NCBI GenBank assembly: GCA_029834535.1
Contig: JAQMWT010000389.1
Span: 1-64,000, forward strand
Direction: 5' to 3'
Length of the DNA: 64,000 bases
Origin: Chrysophaeum taylorii
Taxonomy: Eukaryota > Sar > Pelagophyceae > Pelagomonadales > Pelagomonadaceae
Each line of letters opens with the position of its first letter. The first letter of the stretch is position 1. A program made the translations under genes and the position numbers. The notes beneath the pieces are model-generated. The model ran no database searches and had not been told where the DNA came from. It worked only from the letters and a program-made list of their open reading frames with translations. Below, one piece after another: positions 41,801 through 49,621 of the stretch.

Positions 41801-42980
41801 CCTCGGCAGCCGCGAGCTTTATCTCCATTTGCTTCGCTTCCTGGTTGAGGGCGGCGTAATTGTTCTTGAGTTGTCGCATGGCCCGAGGGTCCGATTTCTT
41901 CAGTCGGTTCCTCTCCCGAAACTCGGCCGCCACCGCAGCCTGTCTCGCCGCCTCGTTCGACTGGGCCTTGGTCGCGTTGAGCTCGTCGATGGCTCGCTGC
42001 AGCCTCGCGGCATCGCGGTCGCGCTGCTTCTCATTGGAGGCCTGGTGGCGTTCGATGCGAACCTGGAGCCGTGCCTCCCGACGTGCGGCATCCCGGACCT
42101 CGTCCTCGTACTTCCACTTGGCCTCGAGACGCGCCGCGTCTGCCTTGGCGGCCGCCATTTCCGCGGCGAAGGCGTCGGCGTGGGCTTCTTTCGTCTCGCG
42201 TTCGGCGGTGACAGAGCGAGAGTGCTGAGCCATCTTGGCCGCCGTGAGCTTGTCGACCGTGCTCCGGAGTTTCGACACATCCTTCTCGAGCTCCGAGATC
42301 CGCACATTCGAGTCCGACGACGACGACAGTGTGGAGATAACCGATGACCCACTCGATCCAAGCGTCGGACGCGCTGGCCGTCCGGGTGGTAGTCGCCGAA
42401 TCGGGGGGGTGTCGTTCTCCTTGTCGGGCTTGGCCTTGACGTGGGAGAACGGGACGCGGATCTCTCCCTGCTGAATCGTTTTCACGTCGTATGACTCGAC
42501 CCGACACACAGTGTTGTTGTAGATTAGGCCCAGGACAACGCCGTTGCCGCCCTGGATGTTGTGCCCCGCCGAGAAGTCGTGCTCGATGAGGACCTCGTCC
42601 CCGCTGCGGATGGTTGTCTTGAGAGTCCTAGTTAGCGACGCGGAGATCCGGGCGAGAACGGCCTTCGCGCCCTTCGTCGTGTGTAGCTTGCTCGGGGTGA
42701 AGTCGTCCCGGCACATTTTCGAGCACACGTAGAACTTGTCGGGCAGCTCGCCCTCGATATTCAGGAGTCGCTCCAGGTCGAGCGGCTGGCCCCTGGCCGT
42801 CTCGTCGGCGTCGAGCCTCGCTACGCAGCACACGCACTCTCCCCTCAAGAGGTTTTTTCGCCGTTGACGTTTGGCAGCGGGTTTTTTCGACACTTTCGTC
42901 AACTCAGCCGGGACCGAAGGGTCCACAGGGGTAACAGAAGGACCCGGGGCCGACTCTTTGCTCGTTTCGGCCGATTCCAT
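38850..42980 (-). CDS. DDE-type transposase of the TIR element, with a few frame breaks
   Basis: From ATG 42980 (MESAETSKE): a Cys motif region (ECVCCVARLDADE, VCSKMCRDDF) that may bind zinc, an SH3/Tudor-like patch (LIYNNTVCRVESYD), a long coiled coil (about 41830-42240), then an RNase H-like core. Candidate catalytic residues are Asp in VVDATTDAS (41460-41495), Asp in AIVTDNASAA (about 41190) and Glu in SNEVEGEFGVL (about 40075-40105), with a Cys-His motif NCQRHLGNTW. A helical insertion lies between. The C-terminal Tudor-like domain (RVEVLWELSGHPGCYWMPG) is followed by an acidic tail. A 37-nt intron at 40992-41028 is well supported. Single-base frame changes near 41766, 39765 and 39640 suggest partial decay or errors. 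Confidence 0.72.
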
Positions 42981-43007
42981 GGGCGGAACGCCGATCTTGT
43001 GATTTTG

Positions 43008-43032
43008 CAGGCTATGTTTGAAACATAGCCTG
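43008..43032. repeat. 25-bp perfect palindrome in the transposase 5' leader
   Basis: CAGGCTATGTTT, one central G, then AAACATAGCCTG. It lies 28 bp upstream of the transposase ATG and 76 bp inside the right TIR, so it could be a subterminal transposase-binding site or an RNA hairpin. Confidence 0.8.
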
Positions 43033-43107
43033 AGAGACAATCCACTTTTGAATGAGGGTTTCTCGTTTGGTGTTCGAAATGTAGGCTAGGGCCTAGTTTT
43101 GAGCTTT

Positions 43108-43121
43108 CTTATCCGACCCTA
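43108..43121 (-). repeat. right terminal inverted repeat
   Basis: CTTATCCGACCCTA, inverse complement of the left TIR. A GGACA pentanucleotide run follows just outside (about 43132-43157). Confidence 0.85.
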
Positions 43122-43193
43122 CCCAGTGCGAGGACAGGACAGGACAGGACAGGACCCCCCCCCTATTAACAAACACTTAACTAACGCCCGAGA

Positions 43194-44778
43194 ATGTTGC
43201 TTTTGTTGTGCTTTCTGGTCCCGGAGGGCGCCGCGGTGTCGAAGAAGGAGTGCGCCGCGGCGCTCGGGCAGTCGCGGAGGCAGTTCGATCCCGCGGAGAC
43301 GACGGCGGGGGTGACGTGGCTCGTCGAGGCCGTTCGCGTCGAGCGCGAACGCAACGGTCCGTGCCTCGCGGAAGTTGAAGTATTGCTCGCGGAGAAGTTA
43401 ATAGGCGAGGGTCAGGCCGCCATGGCGGCGCGGCTCGCGAGGCCGCACGACCGGAGGGTGCTCGATCGCGCCCTCGATAGTCTCGGCGAGGAATGCTGGA
43501 GCCTCGACGCGACGGACTGGTCGAGGCCGCGCGTAAACGTCGCGAATCTCGTCTCGCCTCGTCCCCAGGACTTCGCGCTCCGAGTGTGCACGTACGTGGA
43601 CGACCACCTCCTCGTGTCGTGCGGCCGCACGGGCCTCGCTGGGCTGGGGCCGAACCACACGCTGACTGCGCGGGTCTACGGGCTGCCGAGCGGAAGAGAG
43701 GTCGACGCGCTCGCGGTCGAGTTTGGGGCTAAATCCAACAAAACCTGCGCCGTCGAGCCCCCACCGGAACTGTTCGTGTGGAGCCTCGCCTTCAACGGGA
43801 TGCCCTTCGTGATGCACCACCATCGCGTCCTCGCCGCGCTGGAAGTGCGGTGGGAGTGGCACGTCGTCGCGGGCTTGGCGGAGGGAAGAGCCGACGCGAA
43901 GCGGCCTTACTCCCGGCGAGATCTCTCAAAATTTCACGACGACGGCACGTCGGCGTATTTGGAAAGCATCGAGGACCCGCGGGTCAGAGTGTACCGGCGC
44001 GCCACGTGGGTGGACAAGATAGCGATGGCGAACGAGGCCTTGAATCACGCGGCGGCGCGAGGAGGAGGAGGAGGGGGGGGAACGATTATCATGCAACTCG
44101 ACCTCGACGAGGTGTGGACGGCCGCGCAGATCATCATGGGGATGGAGGTTTTGAACAGCTCCTACGAGTGCGCTTTTTTTGACTGCCACTTTCTTGTGGG
44201 CCCGGATCTCGAGACGACGTCGGGCTACGGTCATTCGTATTCGTACGAGTGGCTGAGAATGTGGCGCGTCGATCCGCGTTTCGCGAGGTGGGACTCCCAC
44301 GCGCCGCCCGTGCTCGAGGTCCGCGACTCCTCTGGATGGCGCCAGCTGACGCGGTGCGCCTCGCGCGACGAGACGCGCCGCGTAGTGTTTGCGCACCACG
44401 CGTACGTCCGCGAGTCGCAGGTCGAATTCAAGGCGGCCTACTACGGCTACGACGGCGCTATTTCAGGATGGCGCGCTCTCCAGAACGCGACCAGACCCGT
44501 GCGCGTCGGCGACTTTCTCGAGTGGGTGGCCCGCGACTTTCCGGACACGATGGCCGACACGGCTCGGGTCGAGCCGATATCGACGAAGATGATTCCCTCT
44601 TTAGTTCCAGAACCGACGAGAGAGGAAGCGCTCGTCGCGATCGACGGCGTCGCCTTCCAGCGTCCGGGCGGCATGGGGATCCGGCGCGTCTGGAGCAACG
44701 TGATTCCGCGCCTGGGGCCCCGCGTCGTCATCCTGAGGCGCGGAGGCTCGGTGTTGCCCTTTACTACTTCTTCTTCGC

Positions 44779-44813
<35 letters not shown>

Positions 44814-45697
44814 CACGACAGGTTTCGGCTCCGCCGATCGCGGACGACATCGACCGCCTCGCCGACCGCGTCGTGATCGGCATGATCTGCCAGACCCTCA
44901 AGGTCCGCGCTCTGGTGTCGACCGAGTACACGACGGCCCTCGACGTGCCGTCGATTCTGATGGTCCACGACCTGACGCCGGAAAGGTTCGCGTGGGTAGG
45001 GCAGTACTGGGTCGAGAAAAGGCGCAGCATCAGGCAGGCCGCGGGCATAATCGCCGTCTCGAACGCGACCGCCCGGGCCCTTGGGCACTATTACCCCGAG
45101 GCGCGGCAAGCGGTGGTCGCGCACAACGCCGTGGACCTCGACGTGTTTCGACCTCCACCTCGTGTGAAAGAGCGGAGAAAAAACTACGTGCTGTGGGTCG
45201 GACCGCGCGGCGGATACAAGAACGGACTCGCCCTGCTCCGCGCGCTCTACGAGGCGCGGGCCCACCACATTTCGCTATGGCTGGTTGGCGGCGGTGCGCC
45301 GAGTGCGGAGGAGCTCGCGTTGCTTGGGGGGGGGTACTTTAACCTCACGTGGACCCACACGCCCTACCTCTCGGACCGGGACCTCGCGGCGGCCTACGCC
45401 GGCGCGATCGCCCTGGTGTACTTGTCGCGCGACGAGGGGTTCGGCCTGCCCGTGCTGGAGGCGATGGCCTGCGGGTGTCCGGTGATCGCCACCAAGATTC
45501 CCGCAATCGAGGAGCTCGTCGCCGCGACTCCGGGAACAGTCCTCGTGCCCCCCGACCGCCTAACGGCTATATGGCACGGAATCCAATCAGCAGCAACTAC
45601 TACATCTTCTAGTAGATTCACCCACTCCCTCCGCGCTCGCGCCGAGTTGTTCGGCTCCTGGGAGGCAGCGGCGGCGGCGATATGGTCGTCCCTGTAA
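43194..45697 (+). CDS. secretory-pathway double glycosyltransferase: N-terminal DxD-type domain fused to GT4 domain
   Basis: ATG 43194 begins a signal peptide (MLLLLCFLVPEGAA). The first half has the look of a GT92/GT2-type enzyme: FVWSLAFNGMPFVMHHH, WVDKIAMANEALNHA, IIMQLDLDEVW (acidic sugar-nucleotide motif), YECAFFDCHF. The second half (from about 44635) is GT4: GGMGIRRVWSNVIPRL, ALDVPSILMVHDLTPERF, AAGIIAVSNATARAL, YVLWVGPRGGYKNG, RDEGFGLPVLEAMACGCPVIAT. The two frames join across an intron starting at 44751. Its 3' splice site lies in a CAG tract (44780-44809) or at CAG 44819-44821, and all choices keep the frame. Acceptor substrate unknown. Its stop lies inside the next gene. Confidence 0.85.
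44780..44809 (+). repeat. (CAG)10 at a 3' splice site
   Basis: Ten CAG units then CAA. Each CAG is a potential acceptor for the intron whose donor is at 44751; another CAG acceptor follows at 44819-44821. All are in the same phase. Confidence 0.85.
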
Positions 45698-46638
45698 CCG
45701 TAATCACGGGGTTCTTGGGGGCGGGGAAGACGACGCTGTTGAACAGAATCCTCGTCCATTCTTGGAACAAAAAGATCGCTGTGATCGAGAACGAGTTTGG
45801 GGAAATAGGGATCGACGATGCGTTGGTCGACAAACGCGTTATTTCGGACGAAGAGTTTATCGAGATGAACAACGGCTGCATCTGCTGCACGGTTCGCGGC
45901 GATTTGATTCGCATTCTAACCAAACTCGCGCGACGCGACGACCTCGACGGCGTTATCGTCGAGACTACGGGCCTCGCCGACCCCGCCCCCGTCATCCAGA
46001 CCTTTTTCGTCGATCAGACGATTGCGAGCCGAACGCGGTTGGACGCGGTCGTCACGGTGGTCGATGCGAAGCACATCCTCGAAGACGTCGCGAAGGAAGA
46101 GGCGACCGAGCAGATAATCTTCGCGGATCGCGTCGTTTTGAACAAGATCGATCTCGTTGACGACGTCGAACCGGTAGAGCGCATGATCAGGGCGCTCAAT
46201 CCGACCGCGAAAATTTTGCACGCCAAAGACGCCGACGTCCCCCCGTCGGCTATTCTAGACGTGGAAGCGTTTTCGCTCGAGAAGGCGCTCGACGTCGATC
46301 CCGAGTTGCTCGAGGATACGGACCATCAACACGACCCCACCGTCACGTCGGTCGGTCTCGAGATATCGGGGGTCATGGACCTCGACAAGCTCAACGCGTG
46401 GCTCGGGGACCTGCTCCGGACCCGGGGGGTGGATATATTCCGGATGAAGGGCATCGTCTGCGTCGACAACACCAACTTCGTCTTCCAGGGCGTCCACATG
46501 GTTTTCAGCGGCAAGCCCCTCGCGGCCGACGACGACAAAGCCCGCTGCTCGAGTTCCAAGATGGTCTTCATTGGCCGGAACCTCGATTCCAGAGAGCTGC
46601 GCCAGGGATTCGAGTCCTGCCGCGTAGTTGTTCGTTGA
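45682..46638 (+). CDS. COG0523/CobW-type GTPase, ZNG1-like metallochaperone
   Basis: 318 aa, one exon. Walker A GFLGAGKTT (residues 10-18), metal-binding NGCICC (CxCC, about 64-69), Walker B-like VIVETTGLADP, and guanine-specificity LNKIDLV are all present, with the CobW C-terminal domain (DLDKLNAWLGDLL, FRMKGIVC, LDSRELRQGFESC). ZNG1 proteins hand zinc to methionine aminopeptidase; other family members serve cobalamin or nitrile hydratase. HQHD near residue 214 may be an extra metal site. The only possible start, ATG 45682, lies 16 bp inside the end of the preceding glycosyltransferase gene in another frame. Confidence 0.94.
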   Translation: MVVPVTVITGFLGAGKTTLLNRILVHSWNKKIAVIENEFGEIGIDDALVDKRVISDEEFIEMNNGCICCTVRGDLIRILTKLARRDDLDGVIVETTGLADPAPVIQTFFVDQTIASRTRLDAVVTVVDAKHILEDVAKEEATEQIIFADRVVLNKIDLVDDVEPVERMIRALNPTAKILHAKDADVPPSAILDVEAFSLEKALDVDPELLEDTDHQHDPTVTSVGLEISGVMDLDKLNAWLGDLLRTRGVDIFRMKGIVCVDNTNFVFQGVHMVFSGKPLAADDDKARCSSSKMVFIGRNLDSRELRQGFESCRVVVR

Positions 46639-46679
46639 ACGACCGTTGAAGCAAGCGTAAGAAGAACAAGAAGAGAAGC

Positions 46680-48227
46680 ATGAGGAGGCGGCGGCACAAT
46701 AACAGCAGCTGGTTTTGTGGGGTGGTCGTCGTAGCTGCGAGGCTGGTCCTCGCCGAGCAGCAGCCCCCGGTGCTGCAGCTCGAGGGACCCAAGCAGCAGC
46801 AGCAGCAGCAGCAGCGGAAGTTGTTGTTGAAAAACAAGGAGCCGACCCTCCAGGAGCTCGCGCAGGAGGTGCGGACCTGGGTGCGGGAGTGGGTCCAGGC
46901 TGTCTGGAGGTCCGCCCCTTCTCCAGAAGACGACGACGACCACCACCATCATCACCACGAAAAAAAAGAAGCCGACGCGGTCGAGGCGTACGTGAAAGCG
47001 TGCGAAAGGTACGGCGCGAACCCGAACGGCGCGATGCTGTCCGCGTGTCGGTTCGGGTCGCGCGTCGTCAAGCCCCGCGGCACCGTAACGGACGCCGACC
47101 TCCTGGCGATCGTCGACGCCGTGTGCGAGTCGACGTTTGCGCGCGGACTCGACCTGACGGCCGTCGAGGGCGGCCGGTTCTTTAGCGCGGGCCCGGCCCT
47201 CGCTCACGCGATCTCGAACGCGGCCGGCGGCAGGGGACTCTCGTTTTTAGCCGTGAGCGACGCTGCGCTGGGACCGACGGGTGCGGAACTTGTCTTCAAC
47301 GCGGCCGTCGGATCGCCGCTCCGCGCCCTCAAGCTCTCGAACTGCGGCATCCAGGACCGCGGCGCCGACGCGCTTCTGCGGTCGCTCGACGGCACGCGGT
47401 TGGAGCGCGTCGACGTGTCCCGGAATGGCATCTCGCCGCGCCGCGTTTCGCGGCTTCGCCGCCGCCGCAGCAAGGTTGTTGTCGAGCTCCGCGGAAACGC
47501 GCGAGCTCTCGAAGCGACGTGCCTGGCGATTCAGGGGATTGGGGCCGTGCTGGCGCCAATCGCCGGCGCTTTTCTCGTCTACGAGGCCCGGCGCCTCGAA
47601 CTCGACCCGACGGCCGTCGCCTCCTGCGCCGCCTACGCCCTCGCCCTGGTGCTTTACTTCGCGGCCTCGGCCTCGCGTCACCTCGCCGAGCTCGACGACG
47701 ACGACCCGAAGGACGCGAAAGACTCGATTTCGCGGATTCTGGCGTACGCGGCCGTCGGCTGCGCGCACGCGCCATTCTTCGCCTTTGTCGACCTCGGCTT
47801 GCCTCCCAACTTTGCGCTTCGTTTTTTCGGGGCGACGGCCTTCGTAGCCGCCGTCTCGGCCTCGCTTTCCAAGCCCGCGCGCCTCGATCCCCCGTCGATG
47901 CGCCCCTCGCGACCCCTCGACGCCCTCGCCCTCACCTTGCTCGGCGCCTCCGTCCTCGGAGCGCGATTTGGTCCCCTCAAGACGGCCCTCGGCGGCCCCG
48001 GCTCGCGCCTCCTCGTCGCCTCGGCCCTCGCCGCCTTCGCGGCGATTCTCTTCGACCTCCGGAACTCCCCCGGGGGGGCAAACAAGCCCCTTGCCTACCT
48101 CTCCTCCCTCCTTGCTTCGGGCCTCCACTACGCCACCGTCCTGACGGCCCTCGTCTGGCACTTCCTCCCCCCCCTCGAGCCGTCTTCCTCTGGTGCTGCT
48201 GGTGGTGCTGGTGGTGGTGACTTTTGA
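46680..48227 (+). CDS. LRR-like ectodomain protein with multi-pass membrane C-terminus
   Basis: 515 aa starting 41 bp after the CobW stop. A leader (SWFCGVVVVAARLVLA) is followed by poly-Gln and poly-His runs, then ribonuclease-inhibitor-type leucine-rich repeats at about 155-265 (GLDLTAVEGG, LRALKLSNCGIQDRGADALL, RLERVDVSRNGISPRRV). The rest has about six membrane helices (CLAIQGIGAVLAPIAGAFLV, AAYALALVLYFAAS, ILAYAAVGCAHAPFFAFVD, LLVASALAAFAAILFD, LLASGLHYATVLTALVW). I do not recognise the membrane domain. Probably a surface or endomembrane protein of algal type. Confidence 0.8.
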   Translation: MRRRRHNNSSWFCGVVVVAARLVLAEQQPPVLQLEGPKQQQQQQQRKLLLKNKEPTLQELAQEVRTWVREWVQAVWRSAPSPEDDDDHHHHHHEKKEADAVEAYVKACERYGANPNGAMLSACRFGSRVVKPRGTVTDADLLAIVDAVCESTFARGLDLTAVEGGRFFSAGPALAHAISNAAGGRGLSFLAVSDAALGPTGAELVFNAAVGSPLRALKLSNCGIQDRGADALLRSLDGTRLERVDVSRNGISPRRVSRLRRRRSKVVVELRGNARALEATCLAIQGIGAVLAPIAGAFLVYEARRLELDPTAVASCAAYALALVLYFAASASRHLAELDDDDPKDAKDSISRILAYAAVGCAHAPFFAFVDLGLPPNFALRFFGATAFVAAVSASLSKPARLDPPSMRPSRPLDALALTLLGASVLGARFGPLKTALGGPGSRLLVASALAAFAAILFDLRNSPGGANKPLAYLSSLLASGLHYATVLTALVWHFLPPLEPSSSGAAGGAGGGDF

Positions 48228-48315
48228 ATAATGCCTTCCTCTTCTTTCCGCCGCAGGTCCGCTGGGTTTTTGGTCCGTTGGTGAACGTTCCTAGTTTGTG
48301 TCATTCATCTCTCGG

Positions 48316-48618
48316 ATGGCGAGTAGGCTCGAGGAGCAGCAGGCGCGCATCAAGGCGCAGGATGAGCAGCTCGCGCAGCTCGGGCAGGGCGTCGACCGGA
48401 TCCGCGGACTTGGCCAGAACATGAACGAGGAAACGAAGACGCAGCTGGGACTTTTAGATCGGCTCGAAGCTGACGTTGATCGCACGACCGCAGGAATCCG
48501 CGAAGAAACGAAACACGCCGAACAAGTGACCGTGAGTGGCCAGACCTTTTACATGTACGTGTGCATCGCCATATTGCTTCTCATCATGGTCCTCGAGTTG
48601 ATAGTCGGTTTGCAATAA
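48316..48618 (+). CDS. tail-anchored Qc-type SNARE (Bet1/Sft1-like size)
   Basis: 100 aa from ATG 48316. A SNARE helix (about residues 20-75) contains LAQLGQGVDRIRGLGQNMNE and TKTQLGLLDRLEADVDRT with a central Gln fitting the zero layer, followed by a single C-terminal membrane anchor (YMYVCIAILLLIMVLELIVG). Such proteins fuse vesicles in the ER-Golgi and endosomal system. The short N-terminus fits Bet1/Sft1; a missing 5' exon would make it closer to SYP7 or syntaxin-8. A CCGCAG acceptor-like site lies upstream near 48256. It ends only 5 bp before the GWT1 start. Confidence 0.82.
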   Translation: MASRLEEQQARIKAQDEQLAQLGQGVDRIRGLGQNMNEETKTQLGLLDRLEADVDRTTAGIREETKHAEQVTVSGQTFYMYVCIAILLLIMVLELIVGLQ

Positions 48619-48623
48619 GAATA

Positions 48624-49610
48624 ATGAGGAGTTGTTTTCTCGAAACAATCGGAATTTGCTGCGCGGTCGTTGGATATTCTCCGGCCGTTTTGTTGTTAGG
48701 TGATTATGCGTGGGTGCCGGCCTTGTTTTTGAGGTGGAGGGAGATCGACGAGTTTGCTGTGAGAAGGGTGCGAGCGGCGCTCGCCCTGGCGACGGGCGTC
48801 TGTATTTTGGCCGTCGACTTCGACGCGATTTTTCCCAAAAAATTTGCCAAAACGCGACTTAACGGCTACTCGCTCATGGACGTCGGAACCGGAGCCACGA
48901 TTGTGAGCGATGCGGTGGCCAGAACCAAGCACAACCAGGCTCTGCGCTTGTTTGGGTTGGGCGTGGCGAGGATTCTGTTGCTCGAGTCTTGCGATTACCC
49001 CGACAATTCAGAGTACGGACCCTGTTGGAACTTCTTTTTCACTCTAGCTGCCGTCGACCTCTTGAGTCCGTACGGATGCCTATTCCCTCTTTGTGTCGCG
49101 GCTTCGGTACTAGGTTCTAGCTTTGTCGCGCACCCGGGTATCGCGAGTCTTCCCGGCTACGCCGCTCTTCACTTCGCCGGGAAGCGATGGCCGCGCCCGA
49201 GCCGCCTCGTCTGCGTCTTGGTGCTTCTGGCGTCGTGGGGTTTGGGGGCCTCTCGGCGCGTCGCGGACCCGGGCTACTGTTTATTTGTCTACGGCATCCA
49301 CGGACTCGCACTCCGGGTCGTCTCGCGGCCGGGACCCCTCCGTCGTCGTCGTCGTCGTAATAATAATAAGAACTCTCTCCTCGCCGTCATCGATCGCAAC
49401 CACTCCGCCTGGTTTCTCGTCGCCAACCTCTCCACCGGCCTCTGCAACCTCACCATAGACACCCACGCCATACGCGCCAAGCCTCTCGTCCTCCTCATTC
49501 TCGTCGCCCACGTTTCTCTCTCTTACGTCGCCTGCCTCCTGCTCTTCGACCACCACCACCACCACCACCACCACAAAGTTGATGATGATGTTGTTGTTGT
49601 TGACGAGTAG
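48624..49610 (+). CDS. GPI-inositol acyltransferase GWT1/PIG-W
   Basis: 328 aa multi-pass membrane protein. Family signatures are clear: ILAVDFDAIFPKKFAKT, GYSLMDVGTGATIVSDAV and EYGPCWNFFFTLAAVDLL. GWT1/PIG-W adds a fatty acyl chain to the inositol of GlcN-PI in the ER, an early step of GPI-anchor synthesis. It is shorter than fungal and animal versions (about 490-500 aa), mainly at the N-terminus. An Arg-Asn-rich loop from a CGT/AAT repeat (49344-49371) and a His run (from a CAC repeat, 49550-49574) are local expansions. It starts 5 bp after the SNARE stop and ends 11 bp from the convergent tyrosinase stop. Confidence 0.9.
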   Translation: MRSCFLETIGICCAVVGYSPAVLLLGDYAWVPALFLRWREIDEFAVRRVRAALALATGVCILAVDFDAIFPKKFAKTRLNGYSLMDVGTGATIVSDAVARTKHNQALRLFGLGVARILLLESCDYPDNSEYGPCWNFFFTLAAVDLLSPYGCLFPLCVAASVLGSSFVAHPGIASLPGYAALHFAGKRWPRPSRLVCVLVLLASWGLGASRRVADPGYCLFVYGIHGLALRVVSRPGPLRRRRRRNNNKNSLLAVIDRNHSAWFLVANLSTGLCNLTIDTHAIRAKPLVLLILVAHVSLSYVACLLLFDHHHHHHHHKVDDDVVVVDE

Positions 49611-49621
49611 TTATATTAAAG

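Larger units (their letters stand above)
38472..43121 (-). mobile_element. DNA transposon with TAGGGTCGGATAAG terminal inverted repeats
   Basis: A 4650-bp interval bounded by perfect 14-bp inverted repeats, TAGGGTCGGATAAG at 38472-38485 and its complement at 43108-43121, enclosing one large minus-strand gene with a DDE-type transposase core. I could not find an exact target-site duplication (TGCGAG occurs just outside both ends but at unequal distances). The TIR start resembles hAT-type ends, but the protein does not look like a typical hAT transposase, so I leave the superfamily open. It inserted directly behind the NYN gene stop codon. Confidence 0.8.

Noticed and set aside
38460-43135. TGCGAG next to both transposon ends as a target-site duplication
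   Set aside because: It lies directly against the left TIR but five bases away from the right TIR, so it is not a proper duplication.
43194-44876. Glycosyltransferase gene ending in a Ser-rich tail at 44876
   Set aside because: The tail is a translation of the intron plus the CAG tract in the wrong frame; the GT4 domain continues in frame after splicing.
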